DNA from: Coemansia sp. RSA 922
Taxonomy: Eukaryota; Kickxellomycota; Kickxellomycetes; Kickxellales; Kickxellaceae
Direction: 5' to 3'
DNA: 30,552 nucleotides
NCBI GenBank assembly: GCA_027577415.1
Contig: JANBQS010000148.1
Location: forward strand, 1 to 30,552
Positions within the stretch are counted from its first letter, which is position 1, and each line of letters begins with the position of its first letter. The notes under the pieces were generated by a model that made no database searches, was not told where the DNA came from, and saw nothing but the letters and a program-made list of their open reading frames with translations. The translations under genes were made by a program, and so were the position numbers. This document shows, in pieces, positions 17,156 to 26,520 of this stretch.

Positions 17156-19063
17156 TCAAGACTGTTTAAACAGGTGTTTGGAAAGGTTCCTCATATACGT
17201 TCTTATGCCCTCATCCTTGTCGTTCTTGATCATAAACGTCAGGTGTTTAAGGAGTAGCTTGAACTCGGGCTTGCGGATGCCAAGCAGCAGCCGGCTAGAA
17301 AACACGCCGTCTTTAAGCATCTCCTTGGCTATCTTGCCTTCCAGATCCAAATCGGCAGGTGTATTCTCTTTCGCGTGGCACTCCTTTGTATACGCAATAT
17401 AACATCTCGTCGCCATACCCAGCATTTTGTTCCTATTGCGGACATTAGTGGTATACCGGCACAGATCGCGCGCCCACTTCTTCGCTACTCTACACAGCTC
17501 TCCATACGGCATTCGACGGATTCCCTTGCTTGTGGCCACTGGCAGCGACTCGAAATCCACTCCGGTTATTATCGGAAGCATCTCTTGAAAAACAGCGCCC
17601 GAGAGTTGCTCGAGTGGCACGCATCCGAGCATCATCACAGAGTAGCACATAAGCGGCTCGGGAATCGGCAAGATGGGCTTCTTCGTTAGCCCTAGTCGCT
17701 CCTGAAGATTGACACGCATCGTTTCAAGCTCGGGGCCGTCGCGCATCAAGACAGTCAGCTTGACTGTCTGGTCCGGATTCGCATTCTTGACTGTCTGGTC
17801 TGGATTCGCATTCTTGACTGTAATCGTATGGAGCTTGAAGCCCTCCAGCGTTCCCAACGCCTCGTAGGCAGCTCGACGACGGATGCCCTTGGGAACGAGC
17901 CGACAGCCAAACTTGCAGTGATACAGAATGGCAAAAATGGAGAGTGGCATATAGAAGAAAGACCCGAATGCAAGAGTCACGCGCATTGACGTCACCTCCT
18001 CACCAGAGCCATCGCGGAGAACAGTTGTCAAACCATGTTGCTGGACAGTATCGCGGTCGACGTTAGATTGATCGTTCGGCGCGCTAGAGGACGCTCCCAT
18101 GCTCGCACTAGGCTCGCCATCTTCGTCGTCAGATGAGGTTCCGAATGCTTTGCCAGCCGATGCGGCAGTTCTTTGGTGCTTACGCGGTGGCGGTGTTGGT
18201 GGCCTCCCCATTTTGCTATATAGATCATCCGATTTCCTCTTTCCGTCCACAGCCAGACGAACAAAGAATGGATGGGACTGGGGAGCATAGGCTGCAGCGA
18301 GACCAGCGGTGGAGCTTGCAAGAGCTGGAATTGCGGCGGGTAAAAGAGCTGTAGACATAGCGAGACGCTGTAACATGGAGGCATAGGCTGCAGCGAGACC
18401 AGCGGCGGAGCCTGCAAGAGGTTGAGGGGCGGTGGAACCTGCAAGAGCTGGAATTGCGGCGGGTAAATGAGCCGTAGGCGTAGTGAGACGCTGTAGCAGA
18501 TGAGCATAAGCCGCAACGGAACCAGCGGTGGGGTTCGCAAGAGTTGGAGGCGCGGCAGGCAAATGAGCTGTAGGCGTAACGCGATACTGTAACAGTGAGG
18601 CATAGGCAGCGAGACCAGCGGCGGAGCCTGCAAGAGCTGGAGGTGCGGCGGAGCCTGCAAGAACTGGAGGTGCGGCGGAGCCTGCAAGAACTGGAGGTGC
18701 GGTGGAGCCTACAAGAGATTGAGGCGCGGTGGGGCTTGCAAGAGATGAAGGCGCGGCGGGTAAATGGGCTGTAGGCGTAGGGCGAGGAACATATGCAACT
18801 GGGGTAACATGAGGGGAAATGGCGCTGTTTGGGATGGGGACTTGAAAATGGCCATTTTCAGCGGGACCTGCGATAGGAGCCCCCGCGTGGTTGTTGGAAG
18901 CTAAGCTAGGATTATAAGGTGCAAGAACTTGGGTAAGTCTAGCTATTTCAGAGTCAGGTATACCTGCTCCCCGCAGCGTCTCTCGGAGTACCCCGGCACT
19001 CATGCTCTGCGTGGGAGCAGGGGTACCAGGCTTGTCGCCTAGGTTGTGGATGCAGTTGTTCAT
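17156..19063 (-). CDS. Orphan A: tandem-repeat N-terminus plus conserved C-terminal domain (635 aa)
   Basis: I do not recognise this protein. The ATG at 19063 (MNNCIHNLGDKPG) is used; the codon 21 bases upstream is TTG. Parts in order are a short unique N-terminus, a Pro/Ala-rich repeat array (about residues 90-258), a basic PPPRKHQR segment that could be a nuclear signal, an acidic SSDDEDGE patch, and a conserved domain from about residue 340 to the end. That domain aligns with orphan B: TTVLRDGSGEEVTS against TTIIHDVAGEDVTS, then LGTLEGFKL against LGKIEGFKI, a GCV-L motif, Y-EL...W...C and a DKDE motif near the C-terminus. A 27-base in-frame duplication (VKNANPDQT twice) falls inside this domain. 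No signal peptide, membrane span or catalytic motif is visible. A TATA box lies upstream at 19249-19256. Intact frame and sensible start suggest a live gene. Confidence 0.75.
   Translation of the reverse strand: MNNCIHNLGDKPGTPAPTQSMSAGVLRETLRGAGIPDSEIARLTQVLAPYNPSLASNNHAGAPIAGPAENGHFQVPIPNSAISPHVTPVAYVPRPTPTAHLPAAPSSLASPTAPQSLVGSTAPPVLAGSAAPPVLAGSAAPPALAGSAAGLAAYASLLQYRVTPTAHLPAAPPTLANPTAGSVAAYAHLLQRLTTPTAHLPAAIPALAGSTAPQPLAGSAAGLAAAYASMLQRLAMSTALLPAAIPALASSTAGLAAAYAPQSHPFFVRLAVDGKRKSDDLYSKMGRPPTPPPRKHQRTAASAGKAFGTSSDDEDGEPSASMGASSSAPNDQSNVDRDTVQQHGLTTVLRDGSGEEVTSMRVTLAFGSFFYMPLSIFAILYHCKFGCRLVPKGIRRRAAYEALGTLEGFKLHTITVKNANPDQTVKNANPDQTVKLTVLMRDGPELETMRVNLQERLGLTKKPILPIPEPLMCYSVMMLGCVPLEQLSGAVFQEMLPIITGVDFESLPVATSKGIRRMPYGELCRVAKKWARDLCRYTTNVRNRNKMLGMATRCYIAYTKECHAKENTPADLDLEGKIAKEMLKDGVFSSRLLLGIRKPEFKLLLKHLTFMIKNDKDEGIRTYMRNLSKHLFKQS
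18290..18785 (-). repeat. Coding tandem repeats in orphan A
   Basis: Two scales are visible. A perfect or near-perfect 27-base unit (protein PPVLAGSAA) repeats about three times at roughly 18625-18710. A longer, imperfect unit of about 35-50 residues, with core AAAYASMLQRL followed by TPTAHLPAAIPALAGS, recurs four to five times over the array. All unit changes keep the frame. This is coding repetition, not a CRISPR or satellite. Confidence 0.8.
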
Positions 19064-19170
19064 TGGTAAAGAGCAGAATAACAAAGATGATAGCGAGAAC
19101 TAGAGCTCGACGATGTTGAATAAAAAAAGCCAGGTGTGTGATGTGAAGCCAAAAATGGACTAAAGGCTAT

Positions 19171-19256
19171 AAGAAAGAAAGAAAGAAAGAAAGAGAGACA
19201 TGAGAACGTAAAGAAAGGAGGAGCGGGAAGGGGGTGGGAGAGCTGGGCTTTATATA
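19171..19256 (-). promoter_or_regulatory. Promoter of orphan A: TATA box and (GAAA)n tract
   Basis: On the minus strand, TATATAAA at 19249-19256 lies about 186 bases upstream of the ATG. A (GAAA)n microsatellite at 19171-19194, read as TTTC repeats on the coding strand, lies between them, probably in the leader. The segment 19085-19486 holds no other gene; an 8-base inverted repeat (CTTTCAGC/GCTGAAAG) occurs near 19375-19400. Confidence 0.45.
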
Positions 19257-19486
19257 TGCAAGGTTGTCTCTGGAGGGGTTGTCTTTTTGGCAAGCCACCT
19301 CTACAGCTTCGGCTCAGTGAACCACATACATTATTGAGAGATCTGTGGAGCTGCAGCAATTATATTTTTGGTTCTTTCAGCCTCAGCCCAATGGCTGAAA
19401 GGCAGCAGAGAGCGGGAAAGCTGTAGCCGAAGAACAAAAAAGCAAAGAGGGTTTGGGGATGAGGTATGCACTGGTGACTTCAACTT

Positions 19487-20060
19487 TTAGTGAAGATTGG
19501 GCATTTGTCGTTTTACAGCGTACATTATACTCACTGGAAAGTCTAAAAGCAACACACAATTACGCTTTTTAGTGTATGTCGAGTATGATATAATACATGT
19601 CAGTGTATTTCCAGCGCGTATAATGGCCTCGCCTATAAGCATAATGTTATCTAGGGATAACTTTGCGCGAGCGCTGACGATTTTCCAAGCCGCCAACCCA
19701 TGTAGGGCATCTGCATTTGGAAATTTCCTACTCCAGAACTAAAACACACATAGGCCGACCATACGCAGGTCGATCAGAAAGACAGGCTACATGTAAAGCT
19801 TGCAATAAGTGCGAAACCCGCCGCCAGACATCTTGGACGTAGGGACAAAATTAAAAGTAGTTCATGATATTCCCGCATGCTAGCTCCTCGGCTCCGTCGG
19901 TTGAGTTGTCAGATCGAGTAATAGTACTACAGTACTTGCAGACGAGGTTCGAGGTCAGGAATGAAGTGTGACTGTTACACGGTAGTCTGAACTGCGGCAT
20001 TTATTATCCATAATGGTGAGAAAGAGGTGTTTGGATTTTTGTCAGCCGAATCCAGCGCGC
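19487..20060 (-). pseudogene. Relic R, copy 1 (broken unidentified protein gene)
   Basis: This stretch is colinear with 27430-27950 (clearly homologous over about 430 bases, same orientation). On the minus strand both copies translate to the same interrupted protein: NTSFSPLW, SHFIPDLEP, a tyrosine-rich YYSI-QLNR, SRGA-MREY, then after a frameshift KFPNA-LHGLA-W-I and LSLD-I. Copy 1 has stops after AAVQTTV, LQVL, YYYSI and TCSLSF, so it is not functional. The pattern W...A...P-L-P-LL-...Y faintly resembles retroelement-associated proteins of fungi, but I could not identify it. It lies between the LINE relic and orphan A. Confidence 0.65.
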
Positions 20061-20109
20061 CTTGGACAGCCTTGTAATATCTGTTCCTGTTCTCTCTACT
20101 TGATCATAT

Positions 20110-21400
20110 TTATGTTCTTACTGGTCTTATCGGCACAACCTCCGTGGACGACGCCGTCAGTCGCCCAAGTCGTGGTGTATATACTTCTAAGGGAATACAG
20201 TCTAGTTGAGCGTATGCCCACACAACGCATCTGTAAGGGTCGAGCGGATAGTTAAGCAATTTGAAAACGACGTGGGGATGGAGGTTGACCTGGCACTGGC
20301 CAAAAGCCAGCACGTGCGGTTGCAAAAGAGGGTCTTCACGTGAAATTGCTGTGCCAGTCAGCTAGTATTGCTCTAAAATGTCACTCTGAGCGAAGAATTT
20401 GTTCACCCACAGCTTCTTCCGAGTCGCCGCATATATCTCAATGAGGAGATACACTGCCAGATGGTCAAAAGGTAAGCCAAGTAGAGATTCGATGGGGCCG
20501 TTAAAAGTCCCGTTAGATTCTTTACCCTTGAGGGCAAACCAGCTGCGTAGGACCCGGTCCCAGTACGCTGGTAGCCCTTTCATAATTCGCTTGGGTTGTG
20601 CGAGTTCGAAAAGATCAAAAGAGTTCGTGTTTTTGGCCTAGCTGTTGGTCGAAGACCCATTGAGCTGAGGCCACCCACCAGGGAGTATCGTTCTGACACA
20701 ACATGTTTGCCATGAACTGAGTAAAGATGGCTTTTGTTGGCTTCTCAAAGTGTAGGAATCCGAGGCTGCCCTGCTTTTGGCTGAGTGATGACGTCATACT
20801 GGCCCTCCATGTGTCCTGTGGCGATGCCGTCCTTGGAAAAGTAAATTCCCAAGTATCTGGTTACGGCGCAATCTGGGAGAATTTGGATACCAGACGGTGC
20901 TAGTGTTGTGCTGTCAATATGCAGCCTCTCGGGTTTATCGTTGTTTGATTTGGCGTTCGAGGCGTGACTGTGTAGCTCTATTGCGTTGCGGAATGCTGTC
21001 ACATCGTCATCAGAGGATAGTGCAACGGTGATATCGTCGGCAAGGGCAATAGCGAAGAGAGTGTATCCAGGCAGTTTGATTCCCACTATGTGCTTGCAGA
21101 GGTAGCATATGAGGGGCTTGGCGATGTGGTTATAGAGCAATGGCAAAAGCGGATCACCCTGCCAAAGGCCTTGACAGGTCTGAATGCCCGTCACTGTCCT
21201 GGAACCAAACTTCACATCAGCCATGTCAATCTTGTATGTCGAGAATACAAGGTAACAGTATCTTTCTCCATTGCCGTAGTGAGCTATACACTGATCCAGG
21301 TACTCACAATCCACTTGGTCATAAACCCTATGCTGTTTTTTTACAATTGGGCTATTGAGATTTTCGCATAAATAGGCAAATTTCACAACTCAAGGAGCTG
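20110..21400 (-). mobile_element. Degenerate LINE-type (non-LTR) retrotransposon, reverse transcriptase relic
   Basis: Reading on the minus strand, the fragment at 21386-20745 carries reverse transcriptase motifs of the L1/Tad1 type: an R-YDQVD-EYL block (finger/palm), QGDPLLPLLYN, and the catalytic FAIALADD (the F/YxDD box), then TRYLGIYF. A frameshift near 20790 leads directly to QGSLGFLHFEKPTKA and PWWVASAQW, which normally lie further downstream after the thumb, so an internal deletion is likely. LPAYWDRVLRSW follows at about 20575-20540 in another frame. There is no endonuclease domain, ORF1 or poly(A) tail, so both ends are missing. Stops and frame breaks show it is dead. Confidence 0.8.
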
Positions 21401-22480
21401 CCGAGGGCCTAACAGGGTAGTACGGGTGAACCGCCAAAATGCACATAGTTGGCCTGAACGAGCTTGGGGGGTCACTACCACTAACCCCGCTGGTTGGGGT
21501 TCGATGCCTGTAGGTAGCTAGCATGCATGCTTTTTTTCTCCCTAAATTTTTTATTTATTTCCACTTTATCTAATTCATTATTATTATTTTTCGCCAAAAA
21601 AAACTTTCAATGGTCATTCTTTTATTTATATCTAGCAAACATGTCACTAGTTGATACAATAAATATCGATAGAGACGCAATTTAAAGCTATCTGAATGAA
21701 TCGGACAAATATATGACCTTACGTAAAATGATATCCACGCAAAAGGATTGGCAAGCCAAATTCAAGTATTAAATATTTAGGCTCCGTTTAGAGTCGTTGT
21801 TCACTGGCAAGAGCAGCATGCTAAAAGCTAGGTAAACGTATAATGATTTGTGCAGCAACGACTGCTACTTCCTCCTCCCCATCATTACCAAGGTCTTCAT
21901 CATCGTCATTGTCATCTCTTAGAGCATATAATAAATACCTAAAGTTGCATGTCATGAAGCGATACTTATCGCAAATTGTAGTCGGGTACTCGCTCGTTGG
22001 TAATGCCTCAATATCTTGTGCAGAGTCACCTATCTGACATGTAAGAGCGACTAGACTCGAAATCGATGTTTTGATTTCTGTTCGGTATGCCAGAAAGTAA
22101 CATAGTTTGAACCAATCTGTTCAGATATAAAGTCACTGGGCACAAGGCATTAATAAGGAAAGCAAATCAAAAGTAGTGACATAGCGATCTGTCTCCAGCA
22201 TAAGTGTGAAACGTATTGGCAACCATTTGAAGCTAGCACATATGAGGAACATACCTCTATGTAAAATCCAGATTAAAGTATAAAGGCACTTGGGCCAATA
22301 CTGAACAAATGCAAATTATTAGTAGTAAAAACAATTCTCCAATTAGGTAGCTTAAAATAAATACGCTACTCAGCATACCTCGCATCCAAAAACACAATAG
22401 CAGCTTAGTCGTTGCGATGCCATATAACATGGCCAATAGACTGGTTAACAGATTGCCTACACAATGACTCGTACAATTAC
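21401..22480. other. Gene-free AT-rich stretch
   Basis: No intact gene is seen. At 21481-21537 there is a nested inverted repeat (AACCCC/GGGGTT), a perfect B-box-like GGTTCGATGCC at 21498-21508 and a T7 run at 21531, but no foldable tRNA. The block TTTCAATGGTCATT near 21606 reappears with one change near 28047. On the minus strand, 22037-21841 is open and acidic (RDDNDDDEDLGNDGEEE), possibly another relic, but nothing supports a gene call. Confidence 0.5.
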
Positions 22481-22489
22481 TTAGTTCTC

Positions 22490-23617
22490 GAACCCATGCT
22501 CCCAATAACACCATTAGTCGTAGACTGCGCTCCGCCAATGCCCTCATAGTACGCCAGTCGCTCAGCGAGTTTGTGCCGCCGACCCTCTTTAGCGAACTCT
22601 TCAATGTCCATGATAGCTGACTCAGTCGTGTATTTAAAGTCCAGCATCGGCGTATGCTGCTATGGCAGTAGCCGCATTGTGCGCTCTTTTTTACTCCCAG
22701 CCGTCTGTATCTCTAAGCAGCGCTCGTTGAGGACATAAACAGACTGTGCACCTTGCCGAGTCCAGTCATTCATACACAGCTGCATCCGCGACCCCAGTGT
22801 CACACACTTTACTTTATCATTGGAGGCAAACTGCGTGCGCTTAATCTTGTTGACAAACTGCTCTGGAGCTGAGGGTGAGTCCGCGACGCATAGATTATCT
22901 TGGTTACGCTGGGCTCCCTAGGAGGTACTGCTGAGTCGCTATAATCATTGTTGTCGCTATTGTCGTTGTCGCTGCTATCGTAGAGTGGTCAGTTACCAGC
23001 ACATCACTCGAGTAGTTTGCGTACTGCTGCTGGGCATTGTACTTCGCCATCGTCGTCAAGCTTGCTGCCGGATTTATTCTAGGAATCCTGATCGTCGCTA
23101 TAGTATGCCTCAACAAACATCATCACGGCTGTTGCTGTCATTACCGTCCTTGTCGGGCTTGCATTTTTTGCTCACATCTGTCGGCGCTGCTCCTCGGCTG
23201 GCCATCATCCCTTTCTTACGCTCTGCTGCTTCCCTCCGCTGAGTATTGGCCACCCATCGTGAGTACTTTAGCTGGGCGTCATCCGAGTCTACCCAATCTG
23301 GTTTCTGGCCGCTGGTTATCTGCAATCGCTGCCAAAGTACTATCTGCGGCAATGGGTACTACTTGGGCTCTGCGCTCGTCGTCGTGTTTGAGCCAAGTCA
23401 AAACACCGCAAATAATACTGAGCGACTTGCCTATCCCCGCTAGACTCTCGAGTATCGCAAACTCACACTTTAATATAGTCTCAAATAGTCGCTGCATGAA
23501 ATCCAGTTGGATAGAGTAGGGCACCGCCGTAGGGAACAAAAATTGGCTGACTGTTTGTAGAGTTGGCAAGCATTCCGCCGGCGTTCTATTTTCTAAATCC
23601 CGAGTGACATGATCAAT
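22490..23617 (-). pseudogene. CHL1: Truncated CHL1/DDX11-type DNA helicase pseudogene
   Basis: CHL1 (DDX11) is an iron-sulfur DEAH helicase needed for sister-chromatid cohesion. On the minus strand three frames in succession give its N-terminal third: FPTAVPYSIQLDFMQRL, then FAILESLAGIGKSLSIICG (Walker A; the family norm is ESPTGTGKS), then the linker KPDWVDSDD with RWVANTQRREAAERKK, an acidic SDNDNSDNNDYSDS stretch, motif Ia KIIYASRTHPQLQ, QFVNKIKRTQF, VTLGSRMQLCMND and LNERCLEIQ. After a TAG it continues as MLDFKYTTESAIMDIEEFA. Homology fades near 22490, before the remaining helicase motifs. No ATG is seen at the expected N-terminus. At least three frame breaks, a stop and a damaged Walker A show it is dead. 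Confidence 0.85.
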
Positions 23618-23954
23618 AACGAAATGAATATGCCATGCAAAATATCTATCGAGACAGTTGAAATAAAAGATGATGATGTCGTTGTATTGGAGTCTGCGGT
23701 ATGGGCACGAGCAATGGTCCTTGGCTTTGGAAACCGCTCTGAGTCTTGGCTATTAATAAGTTAAAGTCTACCTTAAAGAATATCGTCTCAACCACATGTG
23801 CAATACCTAAACACCCAAACCCTAAGTTCGTATTGTGTTGACAAACATCAGTCCCTCTCAATACCACGACTCCAGTCACTAAATAGTACAATGCACAGAA
23901 CTGCGTACTTGATATGTTTTTTGCAGCTATCGTGTTGAGAGACAGGTATGCCTA

Positions 23955-24440
23955 CGCCTCATCTGGAGTTTGGAAGTCTTGGGTTTCGTATCGCCAGCCT
24001 CCTTGACTAATACATTAACCACTCACCAACTCCTCTGGCCGGAGACACCTCAAGCATTCCTTTAAGCTCCAAAATAATTACACTCAGCGCCTAACGTCTG
24101 CGCAACAATAATTGAGTATAAAACCCGATATACTCAACGACCTCTGGCTCACTTTTTAAAAGCAAGCGCAAGCTGGGAATAGTTGTCGTATACCCCACGA
24201 TGTCGACAATGACAGGGACACACATCCTATTACTCTAGACTGCCGTACCTGAGTCCTCAGTGTATTAAAAGGCAACAAATAAAAATGACAAAGTACCTGG
24301 GGCAGCGGGAACTTTAGCTGCCAATGTCTTAGAGCTGGGCGCTACAAATTTATCTTCATCGCCGTAGCTCATATATCTACCAACTACTGGGTTATCCGAG
24401 CACCGCTGTCTCTTTAACAGTACCAAACCCAGTGCATATG
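23955..24440 (-). pseudogene. Relic U: unidentified decayed gene with a possible short intron
   Basis: On the minus strand a protein-like frame reads SDNPVVGRYMSYGDEDKF and VAPSSKTLAAKVPAAP, then a GT...AG stretch of 48 bases (24296 down to 24249), then MCVPVIVDIVGYTTTI, PSLRLLLKSEPEVVEYIGF, YTQLLLRR and ALSVIILELKGMLEVSP. In-frame TAG codons interrupt it after AV, after RRR and after WLMY. Amino-acid composition and hydrophobic periodicity look like real protein, but I cannot name the family. It lies between orphan B and the CHL1 relic on the same strand. It may be one end of a larger lost gene. Confidence 0.4.
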
Positions 24441-24500
24441 TTGTTTATTTAACTAAAGCAATAGAGTAAAAAATGATTCACGATATTGTCATAAAAAAAA

Positions 24501-26330
24501 CTAATGTTCTGGAAGCAATTTCAACTGGTTCGACGCAAAAGATGAAACTCTCTTCAGATACTCGCTCTCGTCCTTGTCAAACATTCCATCCACCATACAA
24601 GGAAGAACCTCGTAAAGCTCAAGCATCTCCACGTAGGATAGGCCGATGACCAGGTGGATCCCAGGCTTGTCTTCGTTTAGCATCCCTTGACCTATGCTGC
24701 CATCGGGATCGAAAATAGCGTCCTCATTCTCCCTGTCAGGACCCGCCTTCTTGTACGCTTTATAATACTCGTCGGCATTGTCGAGCAAGGCATCCATGCA
24801 ATTGTCTTTGATGATGTGCTTGCAGATATTAAGCAACCATTCCCGAGCCAACTCGCAATATCTGCTTCCCGTAAATGATATTTGCCCGTCTTTCGAGATG
24901 ACCCTCCTCGAACCCAGATCACAGCCGGCGACTGTTTTGAACATGGGTAGGAGAACAGTATCGGCAAACTGTCTCAAGTTGACACACCCAATTGTCACTA
25001 CGTGCAAGTAGAGAACTGGGGCAGCCACCACCCCTGTCTGTGCCTCTTTTGCGATCCCAAGACGGCACTGCAGCTTTCGCCTCATCTGCATATACGCCGA
25101 ACCACAGCGAACCAAAAACGATTCTTTTACTATATGGAAACCCTGTTCCCAGATCTTGAATCCTTCGATTTTCCCCAACTGCTCGCTGAGTTGTCGAGGA
25201 CTAACCGAAGCGGCCACCAACTTGTGACCGACTAGGTGCAAGTATACGACGGGAATCATATCAAATCCGAGGAAGATGAACCGTTTAAACAGGCTGAAAA
25301 ACCGTGCCGATGTCACATCCTCGCCTGCTACATCGTGAATAATAGTGGTAGGCACATCTTGCCCCGCGTTTGATGCACCTTCTCCCGCTTCACTATCGGA
25401 TGACATGACAACCGCACTGTCCCCATACGGGTTCGCCCTCTGGCGCTTGGGCTGCTGCGGGTTGCTAGCGCGACGTTTAACAGATGGGCCAGCAACGGGG
25501 TTGGCCGGGGCTGCGTCAGTGTTAGCGCAATGAGGTTCGACGGATGGGCCAGGGTTGACGTTGGCCGGGGTGCGGTGGATATAAATGCCGTTATAAGCGG
25601 AAGTGGAGCGGGTGTGGGTGTCGGCACTGTGACGATAAGTCGAAGCAGCGTCAGAGTTAGAAACTCTATATTGGACCGACGGGCCAGTGCGGAGGTTTCT
25701 TGGGGCGACGGTAGAGTGTGCACCACGAAGCGAGGAAGTCGGGCGGGTGTGGGCGTGAGCACCGTGAGGAGAAGCCGAGGCCGCATCAGAGTTTGTAGGG
25801 CGATGCTGGACCAGTGGGCCAGCACTGAGATTTCTTGGGGCGGTGGTGGAGTATGTGCCGCGATGGTAACGAGTTGGTTGGACGAGGGAGTGTATACCAT
25901 GGCGAGAAGCTGAAGCAACACCGAGGCTATTAGCGCGATATTGAACCAGTGGGCCAGCGCTGAGGTTGCTTGGCGCGACGATGGAGTACATACCACAATA
26001 AGGTGGAGCGGTAACAACGGGCACAGTGGCAGGGGTACTAATAATGGTAGAAGTGGCTTGAATGGGCATAACCGGCGCAGCAGTCGAGCCGCTGGCAGTG
26101 CTAGCTGCTACTGCCAGGACAGTGTTGGAGCCCGTACTATCGTGTTGGACGGAGGGCGCAGTGGTCAGGGCACCGGCGAGAGACAGGAGAGCATGCGCAG
26201 CCATCAGGTCCCGTAGATCTGGATTCTCATACCGAGCAACTGCCTCAAAGTTGCCGACATGCTCGATGACTTGTGCGTCTGTTTTCTCGAAATTGGTGTG
26301 CGCAGTAGTACTACTGTTGACAGACTCCAT
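24501..26330 (-). CDS. Orphan B: paralogue of orphan A with a different repeat array (609 aa)
   Basis: Function unknown. The ATG at 26330 (MESVNSSTTAHTNFEK) follows a TATATA at 26409-26414. An N-terminal Ala/Thr/Val-rich stretch (about 45-110) is followed by tandem repeats of about 40 residues (about 110-290), a basic segment (VKRRASNPQQPKRQR) that could be a nuclear signal, an acidic SSDSEAGE patch and a conserved domain from about residue 325. The order basic segment, acidic patch, TT-[IV]-x-D-x-x-GE-[DE]-VTS, conserved domain is the same as in orphan A, and the domain ends with a DKDESEYLKRVSS motif matching DKDEGIRTYMRNLS. I estimate roughly a quarter identity over the domain. There is no recognisable enzyme motif. 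The frame is intact and long, so it is probably a live gene in an otherwise decaying region. Confidence 0.75.
   Translation of the reverse strand: MESVNSSTTAHTNFEKTDAQVIEHVGNFEAVARYENPDLRDLMAAHALLSLAGALTTAPSVQHDSTGSNTVLAVAASTASGSTAAPVMPIQATSTIISTPATVPVVTAPPYCGMYSIVAPSNLSAGPLVQYRANSLGVASASRHGIHSLVQPTRYHRGTYSTTAPRNLSAGPLVQHRPTNSDAASASPHGAHAHTRPTSSLRGAHSTVAPRNLRTGPSVQYRVSNSDAASTYRHSADTHTRSTSAYNGIYIHRTPANVNPGPSVEPHCANTDAAPANPVAGPSVKRRASNPQQPKRQRANPYGDSAVVMSSDSEAGEGASNAGQDVPTTIIHDVAGEDVTSARFFSLFKRFIFLGFDMIPVVYLHLVGHKLVAASVSPRQLSEQLGKIEGFKIWEQGFHIVKESFLVRCGSAYMQMRRKLQCRLGIAKEAQTGVVAAPVLYLHVVTIGCVNLRQFADTVLLPMFKTVAGCDLGSRRVISKDGQISFTGSRYCELAREWLLNICKHIIKDNCMDALLDNADEYYKAYKKAGPDRENEDAIFDPDGSIGQGMLNEDKPGIHLVIGLSYVEMLELYEVLPCMVDGMFDKDESEYLKRVSSFASNQLKLLPEH
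25490..26005 (-). repeat. Coding tandem repeats in orphan B
   Basis: About four to five imperfect units of roughly 40 codons are visible, with consensus G-YST-APRNLSAGP-VQ, then NSDAASAS-HG, then TRPT. The sequence is unrelated to the Pro/Ala repeats of orphan A, although it occupies the same place in the protein. DNA of successive units is visibly similar (for example GGGCCAG followed by GAGATTTCTTGGGGC-like blocks). Confidence 0.8.
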
Positions 26331-26520
26331 TTGTGACTATAACGAAAAGACAAAGTAAATCAGCAATAGAGCAGATAAGAATAAATAAACAGGAAGTAAA
26401 AAGGTCTGTATATACTGACGTTTGTGATAAAGCGCTTGGCTGGGAGATGGTAAAAGTTCAAAAATAGTGGAAGAAAAAAGATGAACAGGCGAGGAGAAAA
26501 GAAAAGAAAAGAAAAGAAAG
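26331..26520 (-). promoter_or_regulatory. Promoter of orphan B: TATA box and (GAAAA)n tract
   Basis: On the minus strand, TATATA at 26409-26414 lies 79 bases upstream of the ATG. A (GAAAA)n tract at about 26495-26519 reads as pyrimidine-rich on the coding strand. Orphan A has a comparable (GAAA)n tract near its TATA box, but the flanks do not align clearly. Between 26521 and 27100 I see no gene. Confidence 0.4.

Noticed and set aside
18290..18785. CRISPR-like or satellite array
   Set aside because: The units are multiples of three, keep the reading frame of orphan A, have no unique spacers, and lie in eukaryotic DNA.
21430..21537. tRNA gene
   Set aside because: Only the B box is convincing. 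The T stem has two mismatches, the sequence AGGTAGC at the 3' side has no matching acceptor strand at the right distance, and no anticodon arm can be placed.
24501..26330. Orphan B as ORF1 of the LINE element
   Set aside because: It is about 3 kb from the reverse transcriptase, with the CHL1 and U relics between. Its paralogue A lies on the other side of the RT, and neither has an RNA-binding knuckle.
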